Below are positions 1 through 9,225 of a DNA stretch of 64,000 bases, one piece after another. The notes under the pieces are model-generated. The model was not told the DNA's origin. It saw nothing but the letters and a program-made list of their open reading frames with translations, and made no database searches. Within the stretch, counting starts at the first letter, position 1; each line of letters starts with the position of its first letter. Position numbers and translations under genes: made by a program. Source of the stretch: Clostridium sp. (lineage in GTDB: Bacteria; Bacillota; Clostridia; Clostridiales; Clostridiaceae); NCBI GenBank assembly GCA_028692255.1, contig JAQUXS010000003.1, positions 27,523-91,522 of the forward strand. The letters are read 5' to 3'.

Positions 1-1062
1 ATCATAGACAGAATTTTCATCAAGCAAAAGGTTTCCCTGTCCTGGAAGTATAGCTCCTCTCTCAATAAACATATTGTAGCTTTCCCTAAATTCATAAAAT
101 ACGCTGCTGAGTTTCCCCTTACACCTAGTATCATCATCCATAACTATAACAGAGTCCTTAATATAATCAAAAAAAGTTGAAGGATGCTTATAAAAGTAAG
201 GTAAAAAACTATCCATTGCTTCAAAACTTGAGGTCTCTTTTAGTGATTCTAGTTTTTCATTTATAGTTTTAGTTATTTTTTCTTTTTTTTCACTATCTTT
301 TAATTTTTTTACAATTGAATCTAATTCTTGTTTTATATTGTTATATCCATCTTCAACATGTTCCTTATCAAGTATTATTTCTTTAGCTGGAAATATATCT
401 ATTTTATTTACTTTATCTATACTTCTTTGTGAAGTAGTATTAAATGTTCTTATGGAATCAATTTCATCTCCAAAAAATTCAATTCTATATGGTATATTAG
501 AAATTGGAGGATATAAATCAACTATACCTCCTCTCACTGAAAATTGCCCCTTAGAATCAACTGATTCAACTCTTTCATATCCTGAGAGCACAAGATTACT
601 GCTAAGTTCTTTTATATCTACAGTATCTCCAAGTGCTAGTTTAAAAGAATATTTTTTATATAACGCTATAGGCGCATAATTTTCTGCAAAAGACTCTGCA
701 GACATTACAATTATTTTTTTATTTCTCTTTAATATTTCTTTTATTACTTTTATTCTTTCCCACCTAAGATCTCCTGAAACTGCATCTATGTTATAGAAAA
801 CAACTTCTCTTGTTGGGAAATAATAGACATTAGGTATGTATACTGACAAATCTTCATAAAGTTTTTTTGCCTCCACGTCACTGTCAGTAACAACTACAAC
901 GTTTTTATCAATCACTTCATATAAGCTGTATATAAAATAGCTTTTTGCCGATTCAGATATTCCAACAACATCCATAGGAAAATTGCCTTTTTTAATGCCC
1001 TCTGCTATATTTGAAAATTCGGTACTATTTATTAAAGGCTCGATAAGTCCTTTAAATCTCAT
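1..1062 (-). CDS. mfd: Transcription-repair coupling factor Mfd, N-terminal part (runs off window)
   Basis: The frame is open from an ATG at 1062 to the window edge, giving 354 N-terminal residues of a protein that is normally about 1,150-1,180 aa. An AGGTG ribosome site precedes the ATG. The visible part matches the UvrB-like N-terminal module of Mfd: MRFKGL start, a VVVTDSDVEAKKL stretch, then SVRGGIVDLYPP and YRIEFFGDEIDSIR, the hallmark of the UvrA-binding/UvrB-homology region. The helicase/translocase domains lie outside the window. Mfd removes RNA polymerase stalled at lesions and recruits UvrA. It is the last gene seen of the minus-strand purR-to-mfd block and follows pth directly, as in Bacillus. 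Confidence 0.93.
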   Translation of the reverse strand, partial: MRFKGLIEPLINSTEFSNIAEGIKKGNFPMDVVGISESAKSYFIYSLYEVIDKNVVVVTDSDVEAKKLYEDLSVYIPNVYYFPTREVVFYNIDAVSGDLRWERIKVIKEILKRNKKIIVMSAESFAENYAPIALYKKYSFKLALGDTVDIKELSSNLVLSGYERVESVDSKGQFSVRGGIVDLYPPISNIPYRIEFFGDEIDSIRTFNTTSQRSIDKVNKIDIFPAKEIILDKEHVEDGYNNIKQELDSIVKKLKDSEKKEKITKTINEKLESLKETSSFEAMDSFLPYFYKHPSTFFDYIKDSVIVMDDDTRCKGKLSSVFYEFRESYNMFIERGAILPGQGNLLLDENSVYD

Positions 1063-1082
1063 ATTAACACCTCTAAACTTAC

Positions 1083-1646
1083 TTATCCTTGGAAGCCATT
1101 GAATTTATTCATAGCTTCAGTAGCTCCATTGTCAATTAAGCATTTAATAGCATCACAAGCAGCATCAAATGCTTTTTCAAGCGTAACCCTATCATCTCCT
1201 GTAATTTTACCTAGGACATGAGAAACAAGGTCTCCTTTTGGAGACCCAACTCCTATTTTTATTCTTAAAAATACATCTGTGGACATATTAAGTATTATAT
1301 TCTTAATACCATTATGTCCACCCGCACTACCCGATTTTCTTATTCTAAGTCTTCCTACATCAAGACTAATATCATCATATATTATTATGATATTTTCTTT
1401 TGGTATTTTGTAAAAATCTGCAGCTTCCCTAACACTTTCTCCACTTAAATTCATAAAAGTAGTTGGTTTTAAAAGAATTACTTTTTCATTTGATATAATT
1501 CCACTTCCGCATATTCCTTTAAATTTTGTTCTATTAATCTCTATATTATACTTTGAGGCAATTAAATCTAAAACATCAAATCCCGTATTATGCCTTGTAT
1601 GTTCATATTTATCTCCCGGATTTCCAAGTCCAACTATAAGATACAC
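1083..1646 (-). CDS. pth: Peptidyl-tRNA hydrolase
   Basis: Cleaves peptidyl-tRNA released from stalled ribosomes, recycling tRNA in the cytoplasm. I chose the GTG at 1646, which gives [11 protein letters not shown] at the N-terminus and 187 aa, the family's usual length. A ribosome site AAGGAAG ends 9 nt before it. The longer reading from 1703 adds 19 residues not found in the family. Visible motifs are GLGNPG, the TRHNTGF catalytic-His segment, [16 protein letters not shown] and [12 protein letters not shown], which together are diagnostic. It sits between the HtrA-like gene (stop 1713) and mfd (start 1062) on the same strand. Confidence 0.96.
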   Translation of the reverse strand: MYLIVGLGNPGDKYEHTRHNTGFDVLDLIASKYNIEINRTKFKGICGSGIISNEKVILLKPTTFMNLSGESVREAADFYKIPKENIIIIYDDISLDVGRLRIRKSGSAGGHNGIKNIILNMSTDVFLRIKIGVGSPKGDLVSHVLGKITGDDRVTLEKAFDAACDAIKCLIDNGATEAMNKFNGFQG

Positions 1647-1712
1647 TACATCACACTTCCTTATCATTTTATCTTGCATATATATTATACTAAATATGCG
1701 CAATAAATGAAA

Positions 1713-2918
1713 TTAACTTTGTGATGCTTCTGTCAAAATAACATGTAACTTTATGGTTTTACCGTCTCTTAGTATTTTAACTGGAATGGAATCTCCAACC
1801 TTGTGCCTTAAAATAATATCCTGCAATTCTTCATTTGACTCAAGTTTTATACTATCAAACTCAACTATTATATCATTTTGCTTAAGTCCTGCTTTTGATG
1901 CACCCGAATTATTTACTACATTCTCTATTTTAACACCCTTTTCGTTATCTTTATCATTTGCAATATATTCTTCTGTTTGAGCCCCAAAATAAGGACGTAT
2001 AACCCTTCCATATTTCATAATTGAATTTATTACACTTTTAGCATCATTTATTGATACAGCATATTCCATACCTTGTGCATTACAATTTATACCTATTACC
2101 TCTCCATTTAAATTGCATAGAGCACCTCCGCTCATGGATGGATTTATAGATGCATCCGTCTTCAATATATTATAAGAAATATTATCACTCTGTATAGTAT
2201 TCCCTGTATTCCCTAACGGCTGCATTTTCTGATTATTTACACTTATTATCCCTGCTGCTGCTGAGCTTTGAAATTGCTTGCCTGTTGGATTGCCTATTGC
2301 AATAGCATATTGCCCTATCTGAACCTTAGAAGAGTCCCCTAGTGTTACCGCTGGAAGATTATCTGCATTTATCTTTAATACTGCAATGTCAGTTGCAGCA
2401 TCGTATCCAATAAGCTTAGCTTCATATGGTTTTGAAGATCTTATATTTGAAATTTTAACAAAGTGTTTTTTAGAATTTGCTATTATATGATAATTGGTAA
2501 CTATATATCCATCTTCTTTTAATATTATTCCAGATCCATTATTAATCTCAGAACCATTGTCATCATCAGTATTATATACATCAACAACACTTTGACTAAC
2601 TTGACCAACTACCCTTGTAATAGAGTTTTGCACATTATTTTCGAATTTTCCAGAGTAATCACTTGAAACCTTACTTCCCTGTATAACAGATGGTGAATTA
2701 TTCATTATATTTAATTGTGAATACATTCTTTGTGAAAAATAAGCTCCTGAAATTCCACCTGAAACAATTGCAGTAAGCATAAATAGTATTCCCTTTGATA
2801 CTTTAATAAAAATAGGTTTTTTATCTCTATTTCTAAATTCTATTTTACCTTTTTTATAACTAGACTCATCTTCTATTTTCTCCCACTTAACATCTTTTAT
2901 ACTTTTACCCTTTTCCAA
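1713..2918 (-). CDS. HtrA/DegP-like membrane-anchored serine protease with PDZ domain
   Basis: 401 aa with a TTG start at 2918 behind a strong GGAGGTG. A charged N-terminal cytoplasmic tail (1-42) is followed by one membrane segment (about 43-62), a trypsin-like domain (about 100-295) and one C-terminal PDZ domain (about 305-395). The apparent triad is His144 (TNYHIIA), Asp177 (ATDIAVLKI) and Ser263 (NPSMSGGAL). The usual GNSGG around the serine is SMSGG here, so the oxyanion-hole loop is atypical although the Ser and both Gly remain. The family degrades misfolded proteins outside the membrane. It follows a histidine kinase/response regulator pair (kinase stop 2947), an arrangement resembling CssRS-controlled htrA of Bacillus; that regulatory link is inferred. 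Confidence 0.88.
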   Translation of the reverse strand: MEKGKSIKDVKWEKIEDESSYKKGKIEFRNRDKKPIFIKVSKGILFMLTAIVSGGISGAYFSQRMYSQLNIMNNSPSVIQGSKVSSDYSGKFENNVQNSITRVVGQVSQSVVDVYNTDDDNGSEINNGSGIILKEDGYIVTNYHIIANSKKHFVKISNIRSSKPYEAKLIGYDAATDIAVLKINADNLPAVTLGDSSKVQIGQYAIAIGNPTGKQFQSSAAAGIISVNNQKMQPLGNTGNTIQSDNISYNILKTDASINPSMSGGALCNLNGEVIGINCNAQGMEYAVSINDAKSVINSIMKYGRVIRPYFGAQTEEYIANDKDNEKGVKIENVVNNSGASKAGLKQNDIIVEFDSIKLESNEELQDIILRHKVGDSIPVKILRDGKTIKLHVILTEASQS

Positions 2919-2946
2919 AATAACACCTCCTTACAAGTTAATTTAT

Positions 2947-4359
2947 TTAAGCCTTTTTAAGAGAAAACACAAATTCTACTCCACCTTCTTTGCTATTTTT
3001 AACAAATATATCTTCTCCATGCTTACTGAGTATACTTCTTACAATTGGAAGCCCCAGCCCCGTACTTTCTTTTGAAGTTCTAGACTTATCTTTCTTATAA
3101 AATCTGTCCCATATATGTTTAATTTCTTCTTCTGACAGAAAATCACTCTCATCATATATAGAAATATATACCTTATTTCCCTTAATTTTATTTGATATTC
3201 TTATCTTTCCGCCCTTTTTTCCATACTTGATTGCATTGTCAGTTAAATTTGTAACTACTTGAAGTATCCTATCCAAATCTCCCAGTACATAAATTTGCTC
3301 TTTGCCAAAAGATACATCTACCATTAAATTTTTATCTTGTATTTTTCTTTCAAATTTTATAACAGTTCTCCTTATAACTTCATTTATATCAAATTTTGTC
3401 ACATGAAGATTTACCTGCCCCGATTCAATTGTAGATAAATCAAGCAGATCATTTACAAGTCTAGTAAGTCTTTGAATCTCGTCATAAGTAAGAGACAAAT
3501 AGTAATTTTGTTTTTCTCCTGGAACAACTCCATCTAATATAGCTCCAATAAATCCTTTAATCGAAGTTATAGGAGATTTTATTTCATGAGACACATTAGA
3601 TATAAATTCTCTTCTGTTTTTTTCAACTTTTGCTATAGAATCCGCCATATAATTAAATGACTTTGAAAGTTCGCCTATTTCATCTTCTGATTTTATTTGT
3701 ACTCTTTTATCAATATCACCTTTAGCTATTTTATTTGCCACTTCATTTATATTTGAAAGTGGCTTTATTATTAATCTTTGAGATAGAATGTAAGTTACAA
3801 CGCATACCAATATTATTGCAAATATAGCTAGCATCCATATTACTTCATAAACTCTTTCTAATGGTTTTTCTAATTCTGTAAGAGGAGTGTTTAGCATTAT
3901 TGCTCCTGCAAAACTAGTTCCATTTATCATTATAGGCTTAATATAAGTATGCCCTGGTACATTAAACAATCCATCATATGTTCCTGTTTTGGCTATATAG
4001 TCTCCATTTCTAAGAGAATCTATATCCTTTCCATTTATCTGTCTTCCTATTAGTCTTTCATTTTTTAAGCTAGAAACTTCATATATGTATCCATTGTTAT
4101 CAAGCAGTATAATGTTTTCATTTACATTTTCTCCAAGATTTTTCAAATTATAATTTAATGAATCCATGGACATGTTTCCAATTTCATAATTTATTGCCCA
4201 TTTTGCTATACCCTCAGCTTCTTTATCAAACTGAGAGTTTACACTTTTAAAATAATATGACTGAAACCAAAAAGACAATAAGATAGAAACTATAATGAAA
4301 CTTATAGTGATAACAATAATGTATGTTGTTATCATTTTAGTGAATAGTCTTTTTTTCAT
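2947..4359 (-). CDS. Membrane sensor histidine kinase
   Basis: 470 aa. Two membrane segments (about 9-31 and 172-192) flank an extracytoplasmic sensor region of about 140 residues. HAMP (about 193-245), HisKA with phospho-acceptor His258 in SHEIKSP, and a HATPase domain follow. The N box (TDNAIKYG, Asn375), F box (WDRFYKKD) and G2 box (GLGLPIV) are present. The G1 box, normally D-x-G-x-G, reads D-E-S-D at 403-406, so the ATP-lid region is unusual. It follows the response regulator gene with a 3-nt gap and precedes the HtrA-like protease, so a three-gene unit is likely. The stimulus may be envelope protein stress by analogy to CssS, but the sensor domain was not recognised. Confidence 0.9.
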   Translation of the reverse strand: MKKRLFTKMITTYIIVITISFIIVSILLSFWFQSYYFKSVNSQFDKEAEGIAKWAINYEIGNMSMDSLNYNLKNLGENVNENIILLDNNGYIYEVSSLKNERLIGRQINGKDIDSLRNGDYIAKTGTYDGLFNVPGHTYIKPIMINGTSFAGAIMLNTPLTELEKPLERVYEVIWMLAIFAIILVCVVTYILSQRLIIKPLSNINEVANKIAKGDIDKRVQIKSEDEIGELSKSFNYMADSIAKVEKNRREFISNVSHEIKSPITSIKGFIGAILDGVVPGEKQNYYLSLTYDEIQRLTRLVNDLLDLSTIESGQVNLHVTKFDINEVIRRTVIKFERKIQDKNLMVDVSFGKEQIYVLGDLDRILQVVTNLTDNAIKYGKKGGKIRISNKIKGNKVYISIYDESDFLSEEEIKHIWDRFYKKDKSRTSKESTGLGLPIVRSILSKHGEDIFVKNSKEGGVEFVFSLKKA

Positions 4360-4362
4360 ATA

Positions 4363-5049
4363 CTATTTCACCTCAAATTTATACCCAACACCCCATACGG
4401 TTTCAATCTGCCAATTTGATCCAGATTGTAATTTTTCCCTTAATCTTTTAACATGAACATCAACTGTTCTTGAATCTCCCGGATAATCATAACCCCAAAC
4501 TTCACAAAGAAGCTGTTCTCTTGTAAAAACTCTATTTTTATTACTTGCAAGATAATATAAAAGTTCAAATTCCTTTGGAGGCATTTTAATCTCATTTCCG
4601 TTATATACTACTGTATATGAATTCATATCAATCTCAAGACCATCAAAATCAAGTTTTTCCTTAGTCTGATTTTCAGCTGTAGATCTCCTTAAAACTGCCT
4701 TTACTCTTGCAATAAGTTCTTTAGGCTCAAAAGGTTTAACTATATAATCATCAGCTCCAAGTTCTAATGCAAGTACCTTGTCAAATGTTTCACCCTTTGC
4801 TGTGAGCATTATTACAGGAACCTGTGAATCCTTTCTTATTGCTTTTAAAACATCAATTCCATCCATGTGTGGAAGCATTACATCCAAAAGCACTAAATCT
4901 GGATTGTTTTCCCCAAATACCTCAACAGCTTCTTTCCCGTCATAACATAATCTTGTAGAATAACCTGAACTCTCAAGATATATCTTTATTACATCAGCAA
5001 TATTTTCATCATCATCTACTATTAAAACTGTTCCTAAAGTACCTTCCAT
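4363..5049 (-). CDS. OmpR/PhoB-family response regulator
   Basis: 228 aa. The receiver domain (1-120) carries the acidic pocket at 12-14, phospho-acceptor Asp56 (LVLLDVMLP), Thr83 and Lys105 (IVKPF). The C-terminal winged-helix domain (about 130-228) ends with RTVDVHVKRLREKL and VWGVGYKF, typical of the OmpR/PhoB subfamily. An AGGAGG site precedes ATG 5049. The partner kinase starts 3 nt downstream. Likely targets include the linked HtrA-like protease gene and its own operon; this is inferred from neighbourhood only. Confidence 0.94.
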   Translation of the reverse strand: MEGTLGTVLIVDDDENIADVIKIYLESSGYSTRLCYDGKEAVEVFGENNPDLVLLDVMLPHMDGIDVLKAIRKDSQVPVIMLTAKGETFDKVLALELGADDYIVKPFEPKELIARVKAVLRRSTAENQTKEKLDFDGLEIDMNSYTVVYNGNEIKMPPKEFELLYYLASNKNRVFTREQLLCEVWGYDYPGDSRTVDVHVKRLREKLQSGSNWQIETVWGVGYKFEVK

Positions 5050-5222
5050 AAAGCACGCCTCCTAAATATTTATATGTAAAATTATACTCTTTATATTTAT
5101 AATTTGTAATTTTCTTTCAATTATAATTATTTCCTTACAAATAATTTAACATATTTTATAATTATAATCATGAATGTTACAAATTATTAATCATAATTTA
5201 AAATTTGGACATATAAAAAATA

Positions 5223-5254
5223 GACTGCTGCACTATTTTTTTAGTGCCACAGTC
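5223..5254 (-). terminator. Intrinsic terminator after prs (copy 1 of a shared terminator family)
   Basis: Imperfect hairpin with arms GACTGCTGCACTA and TAGTGCCACAGTC, flanked on both sides by A/T runs, 20 nt beyond the prs stop codon. Its GCACTA-T(n)-TAGTGC core recurs near 14526, 51960 and 55052. Confidence 0.75.
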
Positions 5255-5274
5255 CCATTTTTATATATTCTCGT

Positions 5275-6246
5275 TTATCTATTTTCAAATTGTTCTTCGA
5301 ATATTTTACTTACTGAAATTTCTTCATATATTCTTCTTATTGCTTCTGCAAAAATACTTGATACACTTAATACTTTAATTTTACTACACTGTACATCTTT
5401 CTTGAATGGTATTGTATCAAGTACAACAACCTGCTTTATTACTGAATTTTCAAGTCTCTCGATTGCTGGACCAGAAAGAACTGCATGAGTGCAGCATGCA
5501 TAAACTTCAGTTGCGCCAAGTTTTATAAGTGCATTAGCTCCTCCTGTTATTGATCCTGCTGTATCTATCATATCATCAACCATTATTACTTTTTTACCTT
5601 TTATATCACCTATAACATTCATTACTTCTGAAACGTTTGGTCTAGGTCTTCTCTTATCTATAATTGCTATTGGTGCTTCAAGTTTTTCAGCAAACTTTCT
5701 TGCTCTTTTAACTCCTCCAATATCAGGTGAAACAACTACAAGTTCATCTTTTTTGAAATTAAGATCTCTGAAATATTTTGCAAGTATTGGTACTCCCTCA
5801 AGGTGATCAACTGGTATGTCAAAGAATCCTTGTATCTGTGCTGCATGTAAATCCATAGTAAGTACTCTGTCAGCTCCTGCTGTATGTATTAAATCTGCAA
5901 CTAATTTTGCTGTTATAGGCTGTCTTGCCTTTGCTTTTCTATCCTGTCTTGCATAAGCATAATGAGGTATTACCGCAGTTATTCTTCCTGCTGAAGCCCT
6001 TTTAAATGCATCTAACATTATAAGAAGTTCCATAAGACTATCATTTACAGGTTCACATAGAGTTTGAACTACAAAGACATCTGCACCTCTTACTGTTTCA
6101 TTGATATCTACAGATATCTCGTCATTACTAAATTTGCTTACCTTTGAATTTCCAATTTTAACACCTAAAAGTTTTGCAATATCCTTTGCAAGTTCAGGAC
6201 ATGAATTACCTGCAAATATTTTTATATTTTTTCCATGACAAATCAT
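5275..6246 (-). CDS. prs: Ribose-phosphate pyrophosphokinase (PRPP synthetase)
   Basis: 323 aa, near the family length of about 315. It makes PRPP from ribose 5-phosphate and ATP for nucleotide, histidine and tryptophan synthesis. Visible hallmarks are [14 protein letters not shown] near the N-terminus, the YARQDRK catalytic segment, the [13 protein letters not shown] region and the PRPP-binding loop [11 protein letters not shown] near residue 225. ATG 6246 has an AGGAGGATT site. It lies 26 nt downstream of glmU on the same strand. In Bacillus the next gene is ctc and then pth; here a two-component system and HtrA-like gene occupy that place. Confidence 0.97.
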   Translation of the reverse strand: MICHGKNIKIFAGNSCPELAKDIAKLLGVKIGNSKVSKFSNDEISVDINETVRGADVFVVQTLCEPVNDSLMELLIMLDAFKRASAGRITAVIPHYAYARQDRKAKARQPITAKLVADLIHTAGADRVLTMDLHAAQIQGFFDIPVDHLEGVPILAKYFRDLNFKKDELVVVSPDIGGVKRARKFAEKLEAPIAIIDKRRPRPNVSEVMNVIGDIKGKKVIMVDDMIDTAGSITGGANALIKLGATEVYACCTHAVLSGPAIERLENSVIKQVVVLDTIPFKKDVQCSKIKVLSVSSIFAEAIRRIYEEISVSKIFEEQFENR

Positions 6247-6272
6247 AATAAAATAATCCTCCTAAAAGTTTT

Positions 6273-7643
6273 TTATTTATATAAACCTTTTTCCTTTACC
6301 CATCCTGTTTTGTTAACCTGTCTAGCTCTTGCTATTGCAAGATCTCCTTCATTTACTGTATCTGTTATTGTAGAACCTGCTGCAATATACGTGTTGTCCT
6401 CTACTTTTACAGGAGATACTAGGTTTGTATTGCAACCTATAAAAGAATGGTTGCCTATTATAGTCTTGTTTTTCTTTTTACCATCATAATTTACAACTAC
6501 TGTTCCACATCCAAAATTACAACTTTCACCAACCTCAGCATCACCAATATAAGTAAGATGTGATACCTTAGTATTATTACCAATTGTTGCTTTTTTTATT
6601 TCAACAAAGTCACCAATACGAACACTACTGCCTATTTTACTTTCAGGCCTTATATACGCAAAAGGTCCAACTGTAGTATTTGAACCTACAGTACTGTCTA
6701 ATATTACTGAACTTTGAATAGTTACATTTTCACTTACAACACTATTAGAAATTCTGGAATTTGGATATAAGGTACATCCAGATTTTATAACTGTATTTCC
6801 CTCAAGAACATTTCCTGGATAAATTATTACATCTCTTTCTATTTCAACATCATTACCAATGTAAGTTGAATCCGGATCTATAATTGTAACTCCATTTTCC
6901 ATATGTCTTTCATTTGTTCTTTTTCTCATTATCTTTTCAACATTTGAAAGTTGAATTCTTGAATTTACTCCAAGTGTTTCTTCGAAGCTTATAGGTACTG
7001 CTCCAACCTTTTTATTACCATTGTTAAATATTTCAACTATATCTGTAAGATAATATTCACCTTGAACATTTTTATTGTTTATACCCTTAAGGCCCTCTAA
7101 AAGATCCTTTATGTTAAAACAATACATTCCTGAATTTACTTCTCTCACTTTAAGTTCTTCACTGCTGCAGTCTTTGTCTTCTACTATTTTTTTTACGCTA
7201 TCATTTTCATCCCTTATTATTCTTCCATAGCCATCTGGCTTATCAAGAATTGATGTAATAAGAGTTGCACTATATCCACCTTTTTCATGAAATTCAATAC
7301 ATCTTTTTATTGTATCTTCTGTCATCAAAGGTGAATCACCATTTAATATAATAACCGTACCGTTTTTATCTTTTAAAAAGTCTTCAGCACACATGACTGC
7401 ATGGCCAGTTCCAAGCTGCTCACTTTGCATAGAGTAGTTAACTTTCCTATTCTTTGTAGCTTCTTCAACCTGACTTGCGCCTTTACCAACTATTACATTG
7501 ATATCTTTTAATCCTGACTTTTTAAGAGCATCAATAACATGATTTACCATTTCTTTGCCACAAACCTTATGTATAACCTTAGGCAAATCTGATTTCATTC
7601 TTTTACCCTTGCCTGCTGCTAAAACCAATGCACATTTATACAC
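6273..7643 (-). CDS. glmU: Bifunctional UDP-N-acetylglucosamine pyrophosphorylase / glucosamine-1-phosphate N-acetyltransferase
   Basis: 456 aa, GTG start at 7643 preceded by AGAGGTG. The N-terminal uridylyltransferase domain has the [15 protein letters not shown] signature (residues 8-22) and the QLGTGHAV and LNGDSPL motifs. The C-terminal half (about 250-440) is a left-handed beta-helix of hexapeptide repeats with the acetyltransferase features [22 protein letters not shown] and NYDGKKK. It makes UDP-GlcNAc for peptidoglycan. The order spoVG-glmU-prs is conserved in Firmicutes. Confidence 0.97.
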   Translation of the reverse strand: MYKCALVLAAGKGKRMKSDLPKVIHKVCGKEMVNHVIDALKKSGLKDINVIVGKGASQVEEATKNRKVNYSMQSEQLGTGHAVMCAEDFLKDKNGTVIILNGDSPLMTEDTIKRCIEFHEKGGYSATLITSILDKPDGYGRIIRDENDSVKKIVEDKDCSSEELKVREVNSGMYCFNIKDLLEGLKGINNKNVQGEYYLTDIVEIFNNGNKKVGAVPISFEETLGVNSRIQLSNVEKIMRKRTNERHMENGVTIIDPDSTYIGNDVEIERDVIIYPGNVLEGNTVIKSGCTLYPNSRISNSVVSENVTIQSSVILDSTVGSNTTVGPFAYIRPESKIGSSVRIGDFVEIKKATIGNNTKVSHLTYIGDAEVGESCNFGCGTVVVNYDGKKKNKTIIGNHSFIGCNTNLVSPVKVEDNTYIAAGSTITDTVNEGDLAIARARQVNKTGWVKEKGLYK

Positions 7644-7766
7644 ATTAACACCTCTTTATGTTAAATATCATTATCATTTCAAACATATTACGACAATAAC
7701 CTTTATTATTATATTTTATAATTAATGTATTTTCAACTATTCACGCAATTAATTTTTTGCAGAACA

Positions 7767-7791
7767 AAAGGGAGTTAAAAAACTCCCTTTT
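7767..7791 (-). terminator. Bidirectional intrinsic terminator after spoVG
   Basis: Perfect hairpin: AAAAGGGAGTT, a short A loop, AACTCCCTTTT, next to a T-rich tract that reaches the spoVG stop codon (7798-7800). The stem would fold on either strand. It suggests that spoVG is at least partly monocistronic and that glmU is transcribed from read-through or its own promoter in 7650-7760. Confidence 0.75.
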
Positions 7792-7797
7792 ATTTTT

Positions 7798-8082
7798 TTA
7801 TTCTCGATTCTCAACCTTAACTTCTTCACTCTTTACCTTTTCGTATTCATCTAGTATTGCAGTTTGAATTTTTTCTCTGGTGTTTGTGTTTATTGGATGT
7901 GCTATGTCTTTAAATTCACCATCTGGTGTCTTTCTGCTTGGCATCGCAATAAACAAACCATTTTGCCCTTCAATAACCTTTATATCATGAACAACAAATT
8001 CGTTGTCAAAAGTTACTGAAACAATGGCCTTCATCTTTCCTTCTGTAGTTATCTTTCTAATTCTTACATCTGTAATCTGCAT
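7798..8082 (-). CDS. spoVG: Septation/stage V sporulation regulator SpoVG
   Basis: 94 aa from ATG 8082, starting [11 protein letters not shown], the canonical SpoVG N-terminus. The ribosome site GGAGGTGG lies just upstream (about 8090-8097), so a longer TTG-initiated reading from 8100 would overlap it and is rejected. Conserved blocks include [18 protein letters not shown], the [10 protein letters not shown] segment and a charged C-terminus. SpoVG is a small nucleic-acid-binding regulator affecting septation and sporulation. A sigma-H-like promoter precedes it, as in Bacillus. Confidence 0.97.
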   Translation of the reverse strand: MQITDVRIRKITTEGKMKAIVSVTFDNEFVVHDIKVIEGQNGLFIAMPSRKTPDGEFKDIAHPINTNTREKIQTAILDEYEKVKSEEVKVENRE

Positions 8083-8119
8083 ATCTAAATCCACCTCCAA
8101 GATGCTTTATATATAAACT

Positions 8120-8146
8120 ATTCTCTAAATTTTGTAATTATCCTTC
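8120..8146 (-). promoter_or_regulatory. Putative sigma-H promoter of spoVG
   Basis: Reading the minus strand, a -35 AGGATAA (AGGA at 8144-8141) is followed after 14 nt by the -10 element GAAT (8123-8120). Sequence and spacing match the sigma-H consensus (AGGAWWW and GAAT) and the layout I recall for the Bacillus spoVG promoter. Transcription would start about 30 nt before the ATG at 8082. Confidence 0.6.
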
Positions 8147-8164
8147 TTATTTTTCAAAAAATTT

Positions 8165-9004
8165 TTAACTTTTTAGTAAATTCTGTTTTTTTATATTTTT
8201 TGATGGTTTTAGAATTGCACATCCTTCTTCTGAAATACCGCTAAACTGTATTATTGATATATAATTATCTATAAGTTTTGATTTATTTTCAACATAACTG
8301 TCAACTAAAACGCCTATACCTATGAGCTCACAGCTAAACTCCCTCAAAAGATCCATTATTCCAAGTGCAGTGCCTCCTGCCTTCATAAAATCATCTATGA
8401 AAATGCATTTACTTCCTCTTTCAATAGATTTTCTTGAAAGAGACATGTTCTGAATTCTTCTTCCAGAACCACTTACATAATTTATACTAACAGTTGGACC
8501 TTCTGTAACCCTATTGTCTCTTCTTACTATAACAAGCTCAACTCCAAGCATTTTTGCAACCTCATAAGCAAGTGGAATACCTTTTGTTTCAACAGTTACT
8601 ACATATTTAATTCCTAAATCATTAAAATTAGAAGCAAGTATAACTGCGGCCTTGTGAACAATTTGTGGATTATACATTACATCCGTCATATAAATAAAGT
8701 TTCCCGGTATTATTCTATCCTTCTCCTGCAGAATCAAGCATAACTCATTAACGAACTCTTCTCTTTCATTTAATGAACTATCGCATACATATTTAATCCC
8801 ACCTGAAGCACCAGTTATTGTTTCTATATTACCTGCATTTAATTTTTTTAATATATCTCTTATAATGACAATGTCTTCACTTATAGTGGACTTTGCAGCA
8901 TTAAACATTTCGGTAAAATAATTTAAATTCACTATTTTACTTGGATTTTCAACCAAAATTTTTGTTATAGCAGCTACTCTTTGGTTTCTACTAAACTTCT
9001 CCAT
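8165..9004 (-). CDS. purR: Purine operon repressor PurR
   Basis: 279 aa. The N-terminal winged helix (about 1-75; AAKSTISEDIVIIRD is the recognition region) is joined to a phosphoribosyltransferase-like domain with the PRPP-binding loop CIFIDDFMKAGGTAL at 200-214. In Gram-positive bacteria PurR binds PurBox operators and is released by PRPP, repressing purine synthesis genes. ATG 9004 has an AGGTGAT site. Downstream lies spoVG; the yabJ gene that separates them in Bacillus is absent. murC diverges on the other strand across a 221-bp gap. Confidence 0.95.
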   Translation of the reverse strand: MEKFSRNQRVAAITKILVENPSKIVNLNYFTEMFNAAKSTISEDIVIIRDILKKLNAGNIETITGASGGIKYVCDSSLNEREEFVNELCLILQEKDRIIPGNFIYMTDVMYNPQIVHKAAVILASNFNDLGIKYVVTVETKGIPLAYEVAKMLGVELVIVRRDNRVTEGPTVSINYVSGSGRRIQNMSLSRKSIERGSKCIFIDDFMKAGGTALGIMDLLREFSCELIGIGVLVDSYVENKSKLIDNYISIIQFSGISEEGCAILKPSKNIKKQNLLKS

Positions 9005-9132
9005 GTTATCACCTATCTATATTTTAATTACGAATTATTAATTCAAAAAACGTTTTATTATTCATATTTTATGCTATATTTAAAATACAATCAATATAAA
9101 TATAATTGTATTAACATATTTATTGATTTATG

Positions 9133-9161
9133 TATTGATTTTTTTTATATTTGTATATAAT
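9133..9161 (+). promoter_or_regulatory. Possible sigma-A promoter of murC
   Basis: A TATAAT at 9156-9161 lies 65 nt before the murC start. The best -35 at 17-nt spacing is TATTGA (9133-9138), with a TTGATT two bases later at 15-nt spacing. The -10 is good and the -35 is weak. Confidence 0.4.
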
Positions 9162-9225
9162 TAGAATGTAGGAAAATTAATATTTTTTTACCTAATGTAA
9201 CAAGACTTTAAGGAGTTGATATTTT

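Noticed and set aside
1647..1703. N-terminal extension of peptidyl-tRNA hydrolase (19 residues)
   Set aside because: The family begins at [11 protein letters not shown], and a ribosome site AAGGAAG stands 9 nt before GTG 1646.
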